From: CAVTYH01 sp963738835
GTDB lineage: Bacteria > Planctomycetota > Planctomycetia > Pirellulales > JADZDJ01
Length of the DNA: 64,000 nt
Reading direction: 5' to 3'
Assembly: GCA_963738835.1 (NCBI GenBank)
Contig: CAVTYH010000006.1
Location: 687,943-751,942 of the forward strand
The position numbers and the translations under genes were made by a program. Below the pieces are notes generated by a model. It made no database searches and was not told where the DNA came from. It saw only the letters and a program-made list of their open reading frames with translations. This document shows positions 37,476 to 46,558 of the stretch, one piece after another (the first letter of the stretch is position 1; each line of letters starts with the position of its first letter).

Positions 37476-38732
37476 TCAAGCAGCATTTTTAGCAGCAGAA
37501 TCGCCGGGTTGAGTTTTGTTCGGAGGAACTTCTACTGCCAATCGTCGGCCGAAAAGTTCGGTTAGAATTGGCCCCAGTAAAGAAGTCACGACCATCAGCA
37601 CGATAACGCTATTAAGAACTGGTTCATCGATCAAGCGGCTGCCATCGGCAGCTTTGGCTTCATACGCGGTTAGTGCGGCCGCTAGCGTCGCAGCCACCTG
37701 TGGTAGCGACAGTGACCACATAATCAATCCTTCGTCACGCGAATAGCCAAGCACCTTTTGCGATACGAAGGCGGCGATCCATTTCGCTACAATCAGGCCG
37801 AGAACAATGCTGGAGACCAATGGCACGTGACTCACAAGGGTCTCGAAGAAGACTCGCACGTTGATCAGGAAGCCAACAACGACAAAAAACATCGGCACGA
37901 ATAGCGAATTACCGATGAACTCCAATTCCTCTTTGGCTTTGGTGTGCTGCGCCGCACGGTTTAGAGCAAGGCCGGCAAGAAATGCCCCGACGATACCCTC
38001 AAGCTGGATGGCTTCTCCTCCGATTGCGGCAACCGTCACGGCCGGGAGCAGTACTAAAAACTGACCCTCCTTTGAGCCGTGTAACCTATTCATAAGGTAG
38101 CGGGCCAAGGCACTTAGGCCAAATAGTATCACTGGGACGTAAATGGCCAGTTGCAGCAATTGCAACACAAAAGTAGTTGTTGAAAAGCCCGACGTGTGGA
38201 TCGGGATGCAAATCGCCAGCACGAGTAGAGAGGCCACGTCGGTAAAAACAGTCGCGCCAATCGCGACGGTTACCGCTTCATTGCTGACCAGGCCAAGCTG
38301 CTGGACGATCGGAAATCCTAGCAGCGTGTGGGAGGCCAACAAAGATCCGATCAATAGTGCCGCGATCCAACTATAACCAAAGACCAAGCCAACGATGATG
38401 CCCGCAGTAAGCGGAAAAGCAAACGTCGCTATGCCAAACGTTAGCGATCGGTTGCGGATGCGCAGAAATTGATCCAGATCGATTTCCAATCCCGCGAAGA
38501 ACATCAGCAGTAACTTGCCCAAATCGGCAAAGAAGTGTGCGACCTCGCCATGTTCGGGCGCAATGTGTAGGGCGCTCGGACCAAGCACGACGCCGGCAAG
38601 CAAGAGACCAACAGCCGCCGGAAGTCGAATTCGTTTGCACAGTGGCGGAATGCTAAGGAAGAGCAGCAGTGCAATCGCAAACCTTGCCAGCAAGGGCAAG
38701 TGCGTCATGGATTCAATAATTTCGTCGAACAT
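37476..38732 (-). CDS. CPA2-family cation:proton antiporter
   Basis: 418 residues from the ATG at 38732 (a TTG four codons earlier is possible). There are about twelve membrane helices. Family landmarks: LPAAVGLLLAGVVLGPSAL, LLMFFAGLEIDLDQF, ASHTLLGFPIVQQLGL, FTDVASLLVLAI (the aspartate expected in the transport site) and GAFLAGLALNRA. This is the Na+/H+ exchanger type (Pfam Na_H_Exchanger, KefB-like) without the C-terminal TrkA-N domain that KefB/KefC carry, so it is the transport core alone. The substrate (K+ or Na+) cannot be told. It stands alone on the minus strand between two copies of a 103-bp repeat. Confidence 0.9.
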   Translation of the reverse strand: MFDEIIESMTHLPLLARFAIALLLFLSIPPLCKRIRLPAAVGLLLAGVVLGPSALHIAPEHGEVAHFFADLGKLLLMFFAGLEIDLDQFLRIRNRSLTFGIATFAFPLTAGIIVGLVFGYSWIAALLIGSLLASHTLLGFPIVQQLGLVSNEAVTVAIGATVFTDVASLLVLAICIPIHTSGFSTTTFVLQLLQLAIYVPVILFGLSALARYLMNRLHGSKEGQFLVLLPAVTVAAIGGEAIQLEGIVGAFLAGLALNRAAQHTKAKEELEFIGNSLFVPMFFVVVGFLINVRVFFETLVSHVPLVSSIVLGLIVAKWIAAFVSQKVLGYSRDEGLIMWSLSLPQVAATLAAALTAYEAKAADGSRLIDEPVLNSVIVLMVVTSLLGPILTELFGRRLAVEVPPNKTQPGDSAAKNAA

Positions 38733-38744
38733 ATAAGGGCCCAA

Positions 38745-39586
38745 CGTTTGAACGAGATAGTGGGTGTAATTAGCTTCGGCAGTGTTTGCCTGATGAATCG
38801 ATTATTCTGGCAGGAGCCACGAATCGTCCTTGAATTCGGCAATGTCTAGCTCACCGACATCTGCCGTCCACAACAACTGACGTGTTCGTCCGAGACATGG
38901 ACCAGAACCCGACTCGTTACTTAGAAAGCAGGACTATCTCTATCTCTATTATTGACAGCGGAATTTGAGTTCGCGATTCCGCTGAAACGCTTCTGCTAGA
39001 GATTTCCAGGGCATGCAAAAGCGGCGACACCCCTAGCCGCCTGCGACACATGGCACGCTCATTTCGGCCAACCCGGTGGCGGTTCTGGTGCGTCCGTCAG
39101 ATCTTCGAGCGCCACGGTGCCTGAGGCCGCCATTGCATTGCTTTTGATTCTTGGAATAGCGGTAAGAAGCTGGAGAGCACGTCGAACGGCGTCGCGAATC
39201 CCGACTACTCATTAACAAGTGAGACGGACCAAGAATCGACCGATTTGATGGCACTCGTCCGGCGTTCCGGAAACTCATCTCCACGTTCGATCTGACATTC
39301 GACGGTCATTCCGGCGGCGAAAATGTGCCGACAAACGAAGGACCTTTGAAATATACCGGCATCCGCTGCAATTTGAGGCTCACAGGAAGAGTTGCGGATG
39401 CCCATTTCCTGGGCCGGAGACTGTCATGCCAGGCCGCTGTTATTCCCAGGGGTGCCTGAGCCGGCTTGCCCGCAATTCTTGCCTGTAACATTCGTTCCCG
39501 CATTGCGCTTACCTAGGTGGCAGTCAACATGGGCTGTCGCATCTAATCTAAAACGCCTAGGGAACGTCATCCGGAGGGAACTGATC
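38745..39586. other. Gap carrying copy 2 of the 103-bp repeat
   Basis: No gene is supported. It holds the antiporter upstream region, the repeat copy at about 39237-39340, and the upstream region of the CARDB-like gene. Confidence 0.5.
39237..39340. repeat. 103-bp dispersed repeat, copy 2
   Basis: Second copy of the sequence at 36988-37090, same orientation. Its minus-strand translation also contains QIERGDEFPERRTSAIKS, with three amino-acid differences in the flanking residues. Confidence 0.85.
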
Positions 39587-40972
39587 ATGGCTCGCTTCAC
39601 CAAAATCGTGCTGATCGCCGTAACGGCTTTAGGGGCTGCTCCCAGCTTTGCCAAAGGGCCGAGCATGGGTCACAGCAATCCCAGCCATGCGGCCGCCAAA
39701 ATGGCGGCCCCAGTTCACATCAATCAGAGCTTTAATCAGGCGCACAGCGCCCTAACCAGCCCGATGCTGAGCGGAAATCCAGGGGCCAGCTTGAAAAGCG
39801 CGAACCTCGGACAAAACCTGGGCAATCTCAAAGCGAGTAATCAGCTCAATGGAAAACTGCCCATCAGCGGTGGGCCGGGCGCAATTGCAGTCACCAAACC
39901 TTCTCCCATTAACAATGCGGCCAATCTTCGCGGGAGCCTGCCGTCAGGTACGGCCGGTCGCATCAATCACAGTGGCGTCGCTAACACCGTGAACAATGGA
40001 AGCGCAAACAATCAATCAAGCGTACCTCCAGGACCCGAAACATCTGGAGTTTATACTGTCGCCCAAGCGGATCAACCGCCGACCAATACGGGCGACCAAT
40101 CGGACAACAATTCGACAGACACATCTCGCCAAGCACCTACACCACCTACAACACCTGAAGTACCTGAAATTATCACCAACCGGACATATGTAATTCGCCC
40201 TGGAATCCAGTATGCAGGAACGGTACCGATCACAGCCGGCAAAACCACCAGTCCGACCACGGGCAACGGCGGCGTTACCGTCTCCAATCCGCCAGGTGGC
40301 GGGAGTAATCCTGGTGGCCCGCCCTTGACCAGTTCCGATCCGCCACGCCTCGTCAATAATCCCTCCGACCCAGGGACACCGCCGCACCTGATCAATAACC
40401 CATCCAATCCGGGTGGCCAACCGCAGCTCAGCAATCCACCGGGCCCAGGTTTGCTGCCGCCGCATAACAGTGGCCAGGGAGGATACCTTCCGCCTGGCAG
40501 TTCGATTACTTGGGGCGTGGAGCTGCCGCCTTTGGAAGCCGAGCCATTGGTGGTGATGGGTGCGGCAGCACCTGCGATCGACCTCGAGTTGGTGGATGTT
40601 CGACTGGTCGATGTAGGCAACATTCAGGCGAATATCGGACCGCGGTTTCGCCTCTTCTGTCGGAATAACGGCACGCTCGAAGCGCCGAAGTTCCAAATCA
40701 GTTTGATGGCCGACCTCGGCAAAGAACTGACGAAAACGGCCCGTCTTGTGACTGTGGATTGCGTCGGCATTAAGCCGGGTCAGACCCAGGCCATCGACGT
40801 GCAATTGCCGGTCGAAGTGCTGAAGATGACCACCGCCAACGATCAATGGCCCAAACCTTTCGATCTGCTGGTGGCCGTCGCCGACAGCGACAATCGCGTG
40901 CCGGAAACCAACGAGGACAACAACGTCTTGACTCTGAATCGTGATGCCATCAAGCCCCTGGCCTCGAAGTGA
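39587..40972 (+). CDS. Secreted protein with Pro/Gly/Asn-rich region and CARDB-like domain
   Basis: 461 residues. I start at 39587 (MARFTKIVLIAVTALGAAPS) because of the site GGAGGGA eight bases before it and the signal peptide; the frame runs open further upstream. Residues 20-320 are low in complexity, rich in Asn, Ser, Gly and Pro, with near-repeats such as PRLVNNPSDPGTPPHLINN. The last 130 residues form a beta-sandwich of CARDB type: VDVRLVDVGNIQANIGP, FRLFCRNNGTLEA and VADSDNRVPETNEDNNVLTL, where the final E-x-N-E-D-N-N pattern is characteristic. CARDB domains are found on bacterial surface proteins and are thought to mediate adhesion. The gene stands alone. Confidence 0.75.
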   Translation: MARFTKIVLIAVTALGAAPSFAKGPSMGHSNPSHAAAKMAAPVHINQSFNQAHSALTSPMLSGNPGASLKSANLGQNLGNLKASNQLNGKLPISGGPGAIAVTKPSPINNAANLRGSLPSGTAGRINHSGVANTVNNGSANNQSSVPPGPETSGVYTVAQADQPPTNTGDQSDNNSTDTSRQAPTPPTTPEVPEIITNRTYVIRPGIQYAGTVPITAGKTTSPTTGNGGVTVSNPPGGGSNPGGPPLTSSDPPRLVNNPSDPGTPPHLINNPSNPGGQPQLSNPPGPGLLPPHNSGQGGYLPPGSSITWGVELPPLEAEPLVVMGAAAPAIDLELVDVRLVDVGNIQANIGPRFRLFCRNNGTLEAPKFQISLMADLGKELTKTARLVTVDCVGIKPGQTQAIDVQLPVEVLKMTTANDQWPKPFDLLVAVADSDNRVPETNEDNNVLTLNRDAIKPLASK

Positions 40973-41097
40973 GGCCCAGACAGCAACTCGATAGTTTTTG
41001 ACCCGCCCATTTATTGACAGTTTTTCGGCAGCGGAGTTCAACTGCGTCTGTTACACTGTGCGTTTCAGCTGATGGCGTAGTCGTGAGGCGGACTCAA

Positions 41098-41835
41098 ATG
41101 ATGCGAACACTGGTATTGCTGTTTGGCATTCTGTGCTACGTCACCTTCGTTGTTACCTTTCTGTATCAGATTGGCTTCGTCGCCGGCGTCGTCGTCCCCA
41201 AAGCCATCGACGACGGAGCCGTCGTATCCAAATTTCAAGCGATCGCCACGGACGTCGTTCTGCTGAGTCTGTTTGCGATCCAGCACACCCTCATGGCTCG
41301 GCTGGTGTTCAAGCGCTGGTGGACGACGATCGTTCCGCAGTCCATCGAACGAAGCGTGTATGTACTTCTATCGAGCCTGCTGCTGCTCCTCATGAATTGG
41401 CAATGGAAACCGCTACCCGAGATTGTCTGGCGCGTGGACAGTACTTTGGGGCGAATCCTGCTCTACGCCGCTGCAAGCGCGGGTTGGGGGCTGGTCCTGT
41501 ACGCCACCTTTCTCATCAACCACTTCGACCTGTTCGGATTGCGGCAGGTGTGGCTCTATTTTACTCAGCGCGAATACACCTCCGTGAAATTCAAGGAGAC
41601 TCTGCTCTATCGATGGCTGCGTCATCCTCTGATGCTCGGTTTTATCATCGCGTTTTGGGCGACACCCGATATGACGCAGGGCCATCTCTTGTTTGCCGTC
41701 GTGACCACAGCCTATATTCTGATCGCGATCCAGATCGAGGAACGCACTTTAATGGCCGTCCACGGAGAGGATTATCGCCGGTATCGAGAGCGCGTTTCGA
41801 TGATCATTCCTATGCCTCCGAAGTCGGCAGAATGA
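41098..41835 (+). CDS. mddA: Methanethiol S-methyltransferase (MddA)
   Basis: 245 residues from MMRTLVLLFGILCYVTFVVT. There are about six membrane helices. Motifs that set MddA apart within the NnrU/isoprenylcysteine methyltransferase fold are present: LFAIQHTLMARLVFKRWWT, INHFDLFGLRQVWLY, YRWLRHPLMLGFIIAFWATP and the end block EERTLMAVHGEDYRRYRERV. The RHP and EER motifs bind S-adenosylmethionine. The enzyme methylates methanethiol to dimethyl sulfide in the membrane. The call is from recalled family sequence, so NnrU-like methyltransferases with other thiol substrates remain an alternative. No methionine gamma-lyase or other sulfur gene is adjacent, so the source of methanethiol is not shown here. 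Confidence 0.85.
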   Translation: MMRTLVLLFGILCYVTFVVTFLYQIGFVAGVVVPKAIDDGAVVSKFQAIATDVVLLSLFAIQHTLMARLVFKRWWTTIVPQSIERSVYVLLSSLLLLLMNWQWKPLPEIVWRVDSTLGRILLYAAASAGWGLVLYATFLINHFDLFGLRQVWLYFTQREYTSVKFKETLLYRWLRHPLMLGFIIAFWATPDMTQGHLLFAVVTTAYILIAIQIEERTLMAVHGEDYRRYRERVSMIIPMPPKSAE

Positions 41836-42431
41836 AAATCATTCGCCGAACACGGCGCTGAACGCGGAGCCGACGACAGAGCATTGGTAAATTTACGCTC
41901 CACCGCGGTGGCCAGGTGACCGCAGTCGTTTCCGCCTCAGGACGGCGTCAACTTAACGAAAGGACCAGATCTCGGAATCGACAACGAATGTTTCAAAACG
42001 TGTCCAGTCCCCCACTGGGTCGATTACCCAGCGAAGATCGCACCCAACTTCTTGCCAACGCTGACCAGAAAATCGATTCCACAAGCCACCGTGGTTGGGA
42101 AACAATAACGCGCATACTTGGTTATTGCCAACCGGCCTTCCTTCTTCGCAGCTGCAGCGTCTTTCTAAACCGAATGGCTTGCCATCGATTCAACCAGCAC
42201 GATCGTTAAGATTTCGCACTCTGACTGCATCGGCCGAGCTTGGGCCTCGCGATTTCGCGATTCCCGATGAACTCGCGGATACTAGGAAGCCGATAGCGCG
42301 CAGTGTCAAAGCAATTCTATAAAGTGCCCTTTTCTGTCTGCCAAATGCCAGGGTTTGCTATCAGTACGTAGCAGGGCATGACGGAGTCATGCACCACCCT
42401 AGCATCCTTCCACGGATTGGAGTCTGGGACC
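41836..42431. other. Gap upstream of the porin gene
   Basis: No gene is supported. The only structure found is the hairpin at 42376-42392. The sequence looks like ordinary intergenic DNA. Confidence 0.45.
42376..42392. promoter_or_regulatory. Perfect 7-bp inverted repeat upstream of the porin gene
   Basis: gcatgac-gga-gtcatgc, 40 bases before the porin ATG. It could be an operator or a hairpin in the 5' leader; function is inferred from place only. Confidence 0.35.
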
Positions 42432-44060
42432 ATGAATCGCTCCATTCTTGCGATTGTAACCGCCATTGCCGGCGGCCTTTTCGCCACTGTTGCCTTCGCC
42501 GATAACACGTCGCATTCACCGGCCCCCTCGGACTACACTTATGGCAACTACGATTACTACAATGTTTCACAGCAAACCGCCCCTACTGCACCTAGCGCAC
42601 CGGCGGTCCCTGCGGTCCCAGAGCCCCCGGCTGATGCGCCTGCAACTGCTGATAGCAGCAGTTGCAGCGCGGCGCCATCTTGCTCCAGTAGCTGTGGCAG
42701 TGCCGCGTGCAGCGATTGTGGTTGTGGCTGCGCCACCTGCTGCGATTGCAATTGTTGCTGCCACGAGCAGCTCCCGCATTTGCTGCATTGTTACTGCAAA
42801 TTGCACCCGTGTTTTGAATGGTGCGACAGTTGCCCATTGAATTGCCCCGACGTTACCACCTGTCATTTGTTCGACCACTGCTGCTGCCTAAAGGAGCACG
42901 ATGCCACGCTGACAGGGTGGATCGACGGCGGCATCATGGGCAATAACCAAGCCCCGGCCACTCACTTCAATGGCCCGGTGACGTTCCCCGATGTCGATAA
43001 TGGCCAATTGAACCAGTTCTACGGCATCTTGCAGCGCACGCCGGCCGACATGAGCAAAAACTGCGGTTGGTTTTTTGGCGGGAACGTCGACTTCTTCTGG
43101 GGCAGCGATTATTTCTTCACCACCGCCGCCGGCTTGGACGGCACCAGCATTGGCAACGTGCCGCGCTGGGGCACCAGCACGACCGCAGGTGGCGGAGACG
43201 CCTTCCGTTACGGCTTCGCCATGCCGCAGTTGTATGCTGAAACCGATTACGACGATCTGAAAGTCAAATGGGGTCACTTCTACACGATCATCGGATACGA
43301 AGTGGTGCCCGCCATCGGCAACTTCTTCTACACGCACTCCTACACGATGCAATACGCGGAACCCTTCACGCACACTGGCGTGCTGGCCAGCCGTAACATC
43401 AACGACAACTGGAGTTGGAGTGCGGGCATTGTGTCTGGCTGGAATGATTTCAATTTCCAAGACGGCGTCCAATTCCTTGGCGGAATTACGTATTCCGACA
43501 AAGAATACGGCAGCCTGGCGTTCTCGATCGTCACGGGCGATGAAAGCGACTTCAACATTCCTGGCGTTACCCCCGAGTCGAACCGTACGATGTACAGCAT
43601 CGTGTGGACGCGCAACCTCACCAGCCGCTGGACCTATGTGCTGCAACACGACTTGGGCGTGCAACAAAATACGCAAGGCTTCAATGCCTTGGACCGCAAA
43701 ACCGCCCAGTGGTACGGCATCAATCAGTACTTGTTCTACAAGATCAATTGCTGCTGGACGCTCGGCTGGCGGTTCGAATGGTTCGACGATCCGCAAGGGT
43801 ACGTGGTTACCGGACTACGATCGGGAAATACCGACGCCCAGTTCCGTTTCCCCGGCAGCTTTTATGAAACGTCGCTGGGCTTGAATTACAAGCCCAATGG
43901 CAACCTCACGGTTCGCCCCGAAGTCCGCTACGACTGGTACGACGGACCGGGCGGATTCGTTGCCCCTGCAGTGACGGGTAACCCGCCGAATCAGCCTTAT
44001 GGCGACAACTTCAATAAGAACCAATTCTTGTTTGGCCTGGACGCCATCTATCAGTTCTAG
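42432..44060 (+). CDS. BBP2-type outer-membrane porin with dense cysteine cluster
   Basis: 542 residues. Signal peptide MNRSILAIVTAIAGGLFATV. A short Pro/Ala linker is followed by a remarkable block, residues 78-152, with 23 cysteines (for example CSDCGCGCATCCDCNCCC). From about 157 the protein is a beta-barrel of the OmpL-like 'putative porin-2' family: LTGWIDGGIMGNN, VKWGHFYTIIGYEVVPAIGN, FFYTHSYTMQYAEPFTHTGV and WSAGIVSGWNDF, ending in alternating strands with a final aromatic residue (IYQF). It would form a channel in the outer membrane. The cysteine block probably makes disulfides outside the cytoplasm. The gene is alone and preceded by a short inverted repeat. Confidence 0.85.
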   Translation: MNRSILAIVTAIAGGLFATVAFADNTSHSPAPSDYTYGNYDYYNVSQQTAPTAPSAPAVPAVPEPPADAPATADSSSCSAAPSCSSSCGSAACSDCGCGCATCCDCNCCCHEQLPHLLHCYCKLHPCFEWCDSCPLNCPDVTTCHLFDHCCCLKEHDATLTGWIDGGIMGNNQAPATHFNGPVTFPDVDNGQLNQFYGILQRTPADMSKNCGWFFGGNVDFFWGSDYFFTTAAGLDGTSIGNVPRWGTSTTAGGGDAFRYGFAMPQLYAETDYDDLKVKWGHFYTIIGYEVVPAIGNFFYTHSYTMQYAEPFTHTGVLASRNINDNWSWSAGIVSGWNDFNFQDGVQFLGGITYSDKEYGSLAFSIVTGDESDFNIPGVTPESNRTMYSIVWTRNLTSRWTYVLQHDLGVQQNTQGFNALDRKTAQWYGINQYLFYKINCCWTLGWRFEWFDDPQGYVVTGLRSGNTDAQFRFPGSFYETSLGLNYKPNGNLTVRPEVRYDWYDGPGGFVAPAVTGNPPNQPYGDNFNKNQFLFGLDAIYQF

Positions 44061-44137
44061 TTGAAGTCGATCTCCGGCTCATCATATCTCGTTGGCAGCC
44101 CGAAATAGTGCTGAAACTGAAACAAGCTTCGGCCGCT

Positions 44138-44160
44138 CGATCCGCACCCACAGCGGATCG
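44138..44160. terminator. Stem-loop after the porin gene
   Basis: cgatccgc-acccaca-gcggatcg forms a perfect 8-bp stem 78 bases after the porin stop. There is no T-run, so intrinsic termination is uncertain. Confidence 0.35.
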
Positions 44161-44468
44161 TGGCGTCATGGCCATTCTCAATCCCCGTGTTTGTGGCAAA
44201 CCGTACGGGAGTGTGCGCGCTTCGGTAAGACACGCCGACGCAGGTTAGGGAGAGTTGCCGAAGCCCGATCGGGGCAGTCGTCGCGACCGCTGCGATCCGG
44301 CGGAGGTTACTTGTCTACGTCCGTGAATCGGGTGGCGCCCCTGGGAGCTGTGCTCGAAACGGATCGTATGGGGAATGACCGCAGACCTGAGATTTCAGAG
44401 GGAGCCCAGGATAGCGGGGTGGGTGGCCAAGAGTCACTGCTGAGGCTCCCGTCAGGCCGGACGCCAGA

Positions 44469-44474
44469 TATAAT
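44469..44474 (+). promoter_or_regulatory. Candidate -10 box of a PEP-CTERM gene
   Basis: A perfect TATAAT lies 58 bases before the ATG at 44533. The -35 region is not clear. Confidence 0.3.
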
Positions 44475-44532
44475 CAAAGTCCGTCGTTTTATCGTTTGCC
44501 CTGAGACCCTTGCCGGTGACGGAGAACGACCC

Positions 44533-45159
44533 ATGCTCACCATTCGCTGCATTTTGTTCACAGGCATGCTCGCCCTGGCCGCCGCCCAAACCCACGCGGC
44601 CTCGGTGCTCTTCACGTTCCAATCCCAATTTCCTAATACCGATTGGCACCTCGCCTGGCGCGACGGGGCCGCTAACATCGTCACCCTCGACGCTTCGGAC
44701 ACCGATGGCGACGGGATGGCCTCGGCCATCGGCAATCTCGACCTTACCACGCCCCGCGTGGACCTGTTCGGCATGCCGATGATGGACGACCCGATCTTGT
44801 TGAGTGCCCATGGAGAATCGGGCAACAATCCGTTGGTTCCGTTGTTCCATACCCTCGCCGGCGCTCCCCTGGTCGCCGAGACCGGCGGCCAGTTGTTGGG
44901 CACGTTTACGATTGGTCAGGTCGTCAACGTCGTCAATGGACTGGTCGTCGATTTCAGCGGCTCCGTTCGCGTAGACCCGGGGATCACCTCGGCCACGGCG
45001 CTATTGAATACCGACATCCTCGCTTTGCCGGCCTACAACGGCCAGGCGCGGGTCGTGGCGCTGTTCAGCGCCGCGGTCGTTCCGGAACCGGCAACTCTGG
45101 TACTACTCATCATCGGAATCGCGACCATCTGTTGTCGCCGACTTCTGTGCGTGTCGTAA
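44533..45159 (+). CDS. PEP-CTERM exported protein
   Basis: 208 residues. Signal peptide MLTIRCILFTGMLALAAAQT, cleaved near THA-AS. The C-terminal sorting signal is VVPEPATLVLLIIGIATICC with an RR end. The middle is a beta-rich domain of unknown family; it includes the calcium-loop-like DASDTDGDGMASAIGNLDL. This pattern recalls short exported proteins whose family has no assigned function. It is the first of two unrelated PEP-CTERM genes in a row, 280 bases apart, each apparently with its own promoter. Confidence 0.8.
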   Translation: MLTIRCILFTGMLALAAAQTHAASVLFTFQSQFPNTDWHLAWRDGAANIVTLDASDTDGDGMASAIGNLDLTTPRVDLFGMPMMDDPILLSAHGESGNNPLVPLFHTLAGAPLVAETGGQLLGTFTIGQVVNVVNGLVVDFSGSVRVDPGITSATALLNTDILALPAYNGQARVVALFSAAVVPEPATLVLLIIGIATICCRRLLCVS

Positions 45160-45439
45160 AATCTTCCGCTTGTGACAGGCGCAGTAATTCGACCGTTTCG
45201 CCACACTTTTTGCAGAACTAATAGCCAGCCGCCGCTAATAAAGGGGGAATCGCTTGTCCCTGGGAGCGACGACCGTCACAATCAGCTGTCGCTCCGCATT
45301 TCCTAAACGCATTGGTCCCAGTAACGCAGCGTCGAAGAATTGACAGCCGACTTACGATAGCTCTATTTTTCCACACCTTGCTAGGTCACTTTGCCGCACA
45401 CATCCGGCGGCGCCGCACCTCAAACCAACATTGCCGCCC

Positions 45440-46135
45440 ATGAAAGCATTCTTCACCTTCGCGATCCTTTTTGTCACAGCCGCCGCACATGCTCAGACTA
45501 TTTCGTACAACGGTGACTTTACTGGAGGCGCTTCAGCAGTGACTCAGGCGGACACGCTAAGCGACCAGTGGGTCTATGACAACCTCAACATCCTCAACCC
45601 GCACGTCACCACGATTTGGGGGAACTTTCTCATTTACCAGCAGTATGCCGCCTCGTCCGTGGGTTTGAAGTATGAAATCCGCACAGGCGTTTCCCCCGGC
45701 AACGGCGGCACGCTTGTCAAGAGCGGCTCCGTCGCCAATCTTCAGCAGACGTTGACCGGGCGATCCACGCAGAACGGCGCGTACCCCGAGGTGCAACTAC
45801 TCGGAACGGTTAATTTTGATCTGACGCCCGGCGTCTATTGGCTCGGGCTTCAGAATAATGAGGGAACCAATCCGCCCGCGGGATGGACCTCCTTTCTGAC
45901 TCAAACATCGGGTGGCGACAATGGACCCGCGGGCGACCCCAATCCCATGCCGCAGAACTTCATTCTCGATCACCACGCCTTCGGCGTCGGCTTGGAGGGA
46001 GGTGACTGGATCGATCAGGGCGCGGACTACAGCATCGGCGTGATCACTACGCCGGAGCCCGCATCTGGGGTACTACTCGTAGTCGGAGCGGTCGCGCTCT
46101 TTACATTTTCGCGCCGCTGGCGGGGTAACAACTAG
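45440..46135 (+). CDS. PEP-CTERM exported protein
   Basis: 231 residues from MKAFFTFAILFVTAAAHAQ (a TTG three codons earlier is less likely). The signal peptide ends AHA-QT. The mature domain resembles choice-of-anchor-type exported proteins: YNGDFTGGASAVTQADTLS, WGNFLIYQQYAASSVGLKYE and VNFDLTPGVYWLGLQNNEG. The last of these is common in planctomycete and verrucomicrobial PEP-CTERM proteins describing beta-sandwich domains. The sorting tail is TTPEPASGVLLVVGAVALFT with an RRWRG end. The role is presumed to be at the cell surface. Confidence 0.8.
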   Translation: MKAFFTFAILFVTAAAHAQTISYNGDFTGGASAVTQADTLSDQWVYDNLNILNPHVTTIWGNFLIYQQYAASSVGLKYEIRTGVSPGNGGTLVKSGSVANLQQTLTGRSTQNGAYPEVQLLGTVNFDLTPGVYWLGLQNNEGTNPPAGWTSFLTQTSGGDNGPAGDPNPMPQNFILDHHAFGVGLEGGDWIDQGADYSIGVITTPEPASGVLLVVGAVALFTFSRRWRGNN

Positions 46136-46558
46136 GTTCGGTCTCTTCAACTCGTCAGCGCGTAAGACAAGCCGAAATCACACCGTATTTGGCACTGGTG
46201 GGGTCTGTATGGCGAGCGTGCCGTGACGCGCTGAATGCCTGATCGCGGAGTATGGTGCTCCGAATAATAAAGTGTGCCTTCTGAGGCGCTGACGAACGAT
46301 AGCAGCCCTTGGCAAGACTTCAAGCCAATAGGCGGCGACCACTGCGTGGTGCCCGAGCCGCCGGAGATTGGGCGAGTGAGTGCCTGTTTAGCATTTCTCC
46401 GGAGGCCGTTGGCCGTCCAAATGGATGTCTAAGGTGCGACTACGCAGATTTTGCAAATTATCTATCTGTACTATCTCGGATTGCGCACCGTCAATTTGAC
46501 GTTGCCGGTGACAGAGCGCCAAAGTCGAAAAAGTCGGTGGATTTTACGATTTTCGGGA
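46136..46558. other. Gap between a PEP-CTERM gene and the GH97 gene end
   Basis: No gene or clear hairpin is seen. The two flanking genes converge on this stretch, so a terminator would be expected, but none is obvious. Confidence 0.4.

Larger units (their letters stand above)
44061..44532. other. Gap between the porin and a PEP-CTERM gene
   Basis: No gene is supported. It contains a perfect stem at 44138-44160 and a TATAAT at 44469-44474 before the next gene. Confidence 0.5.
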
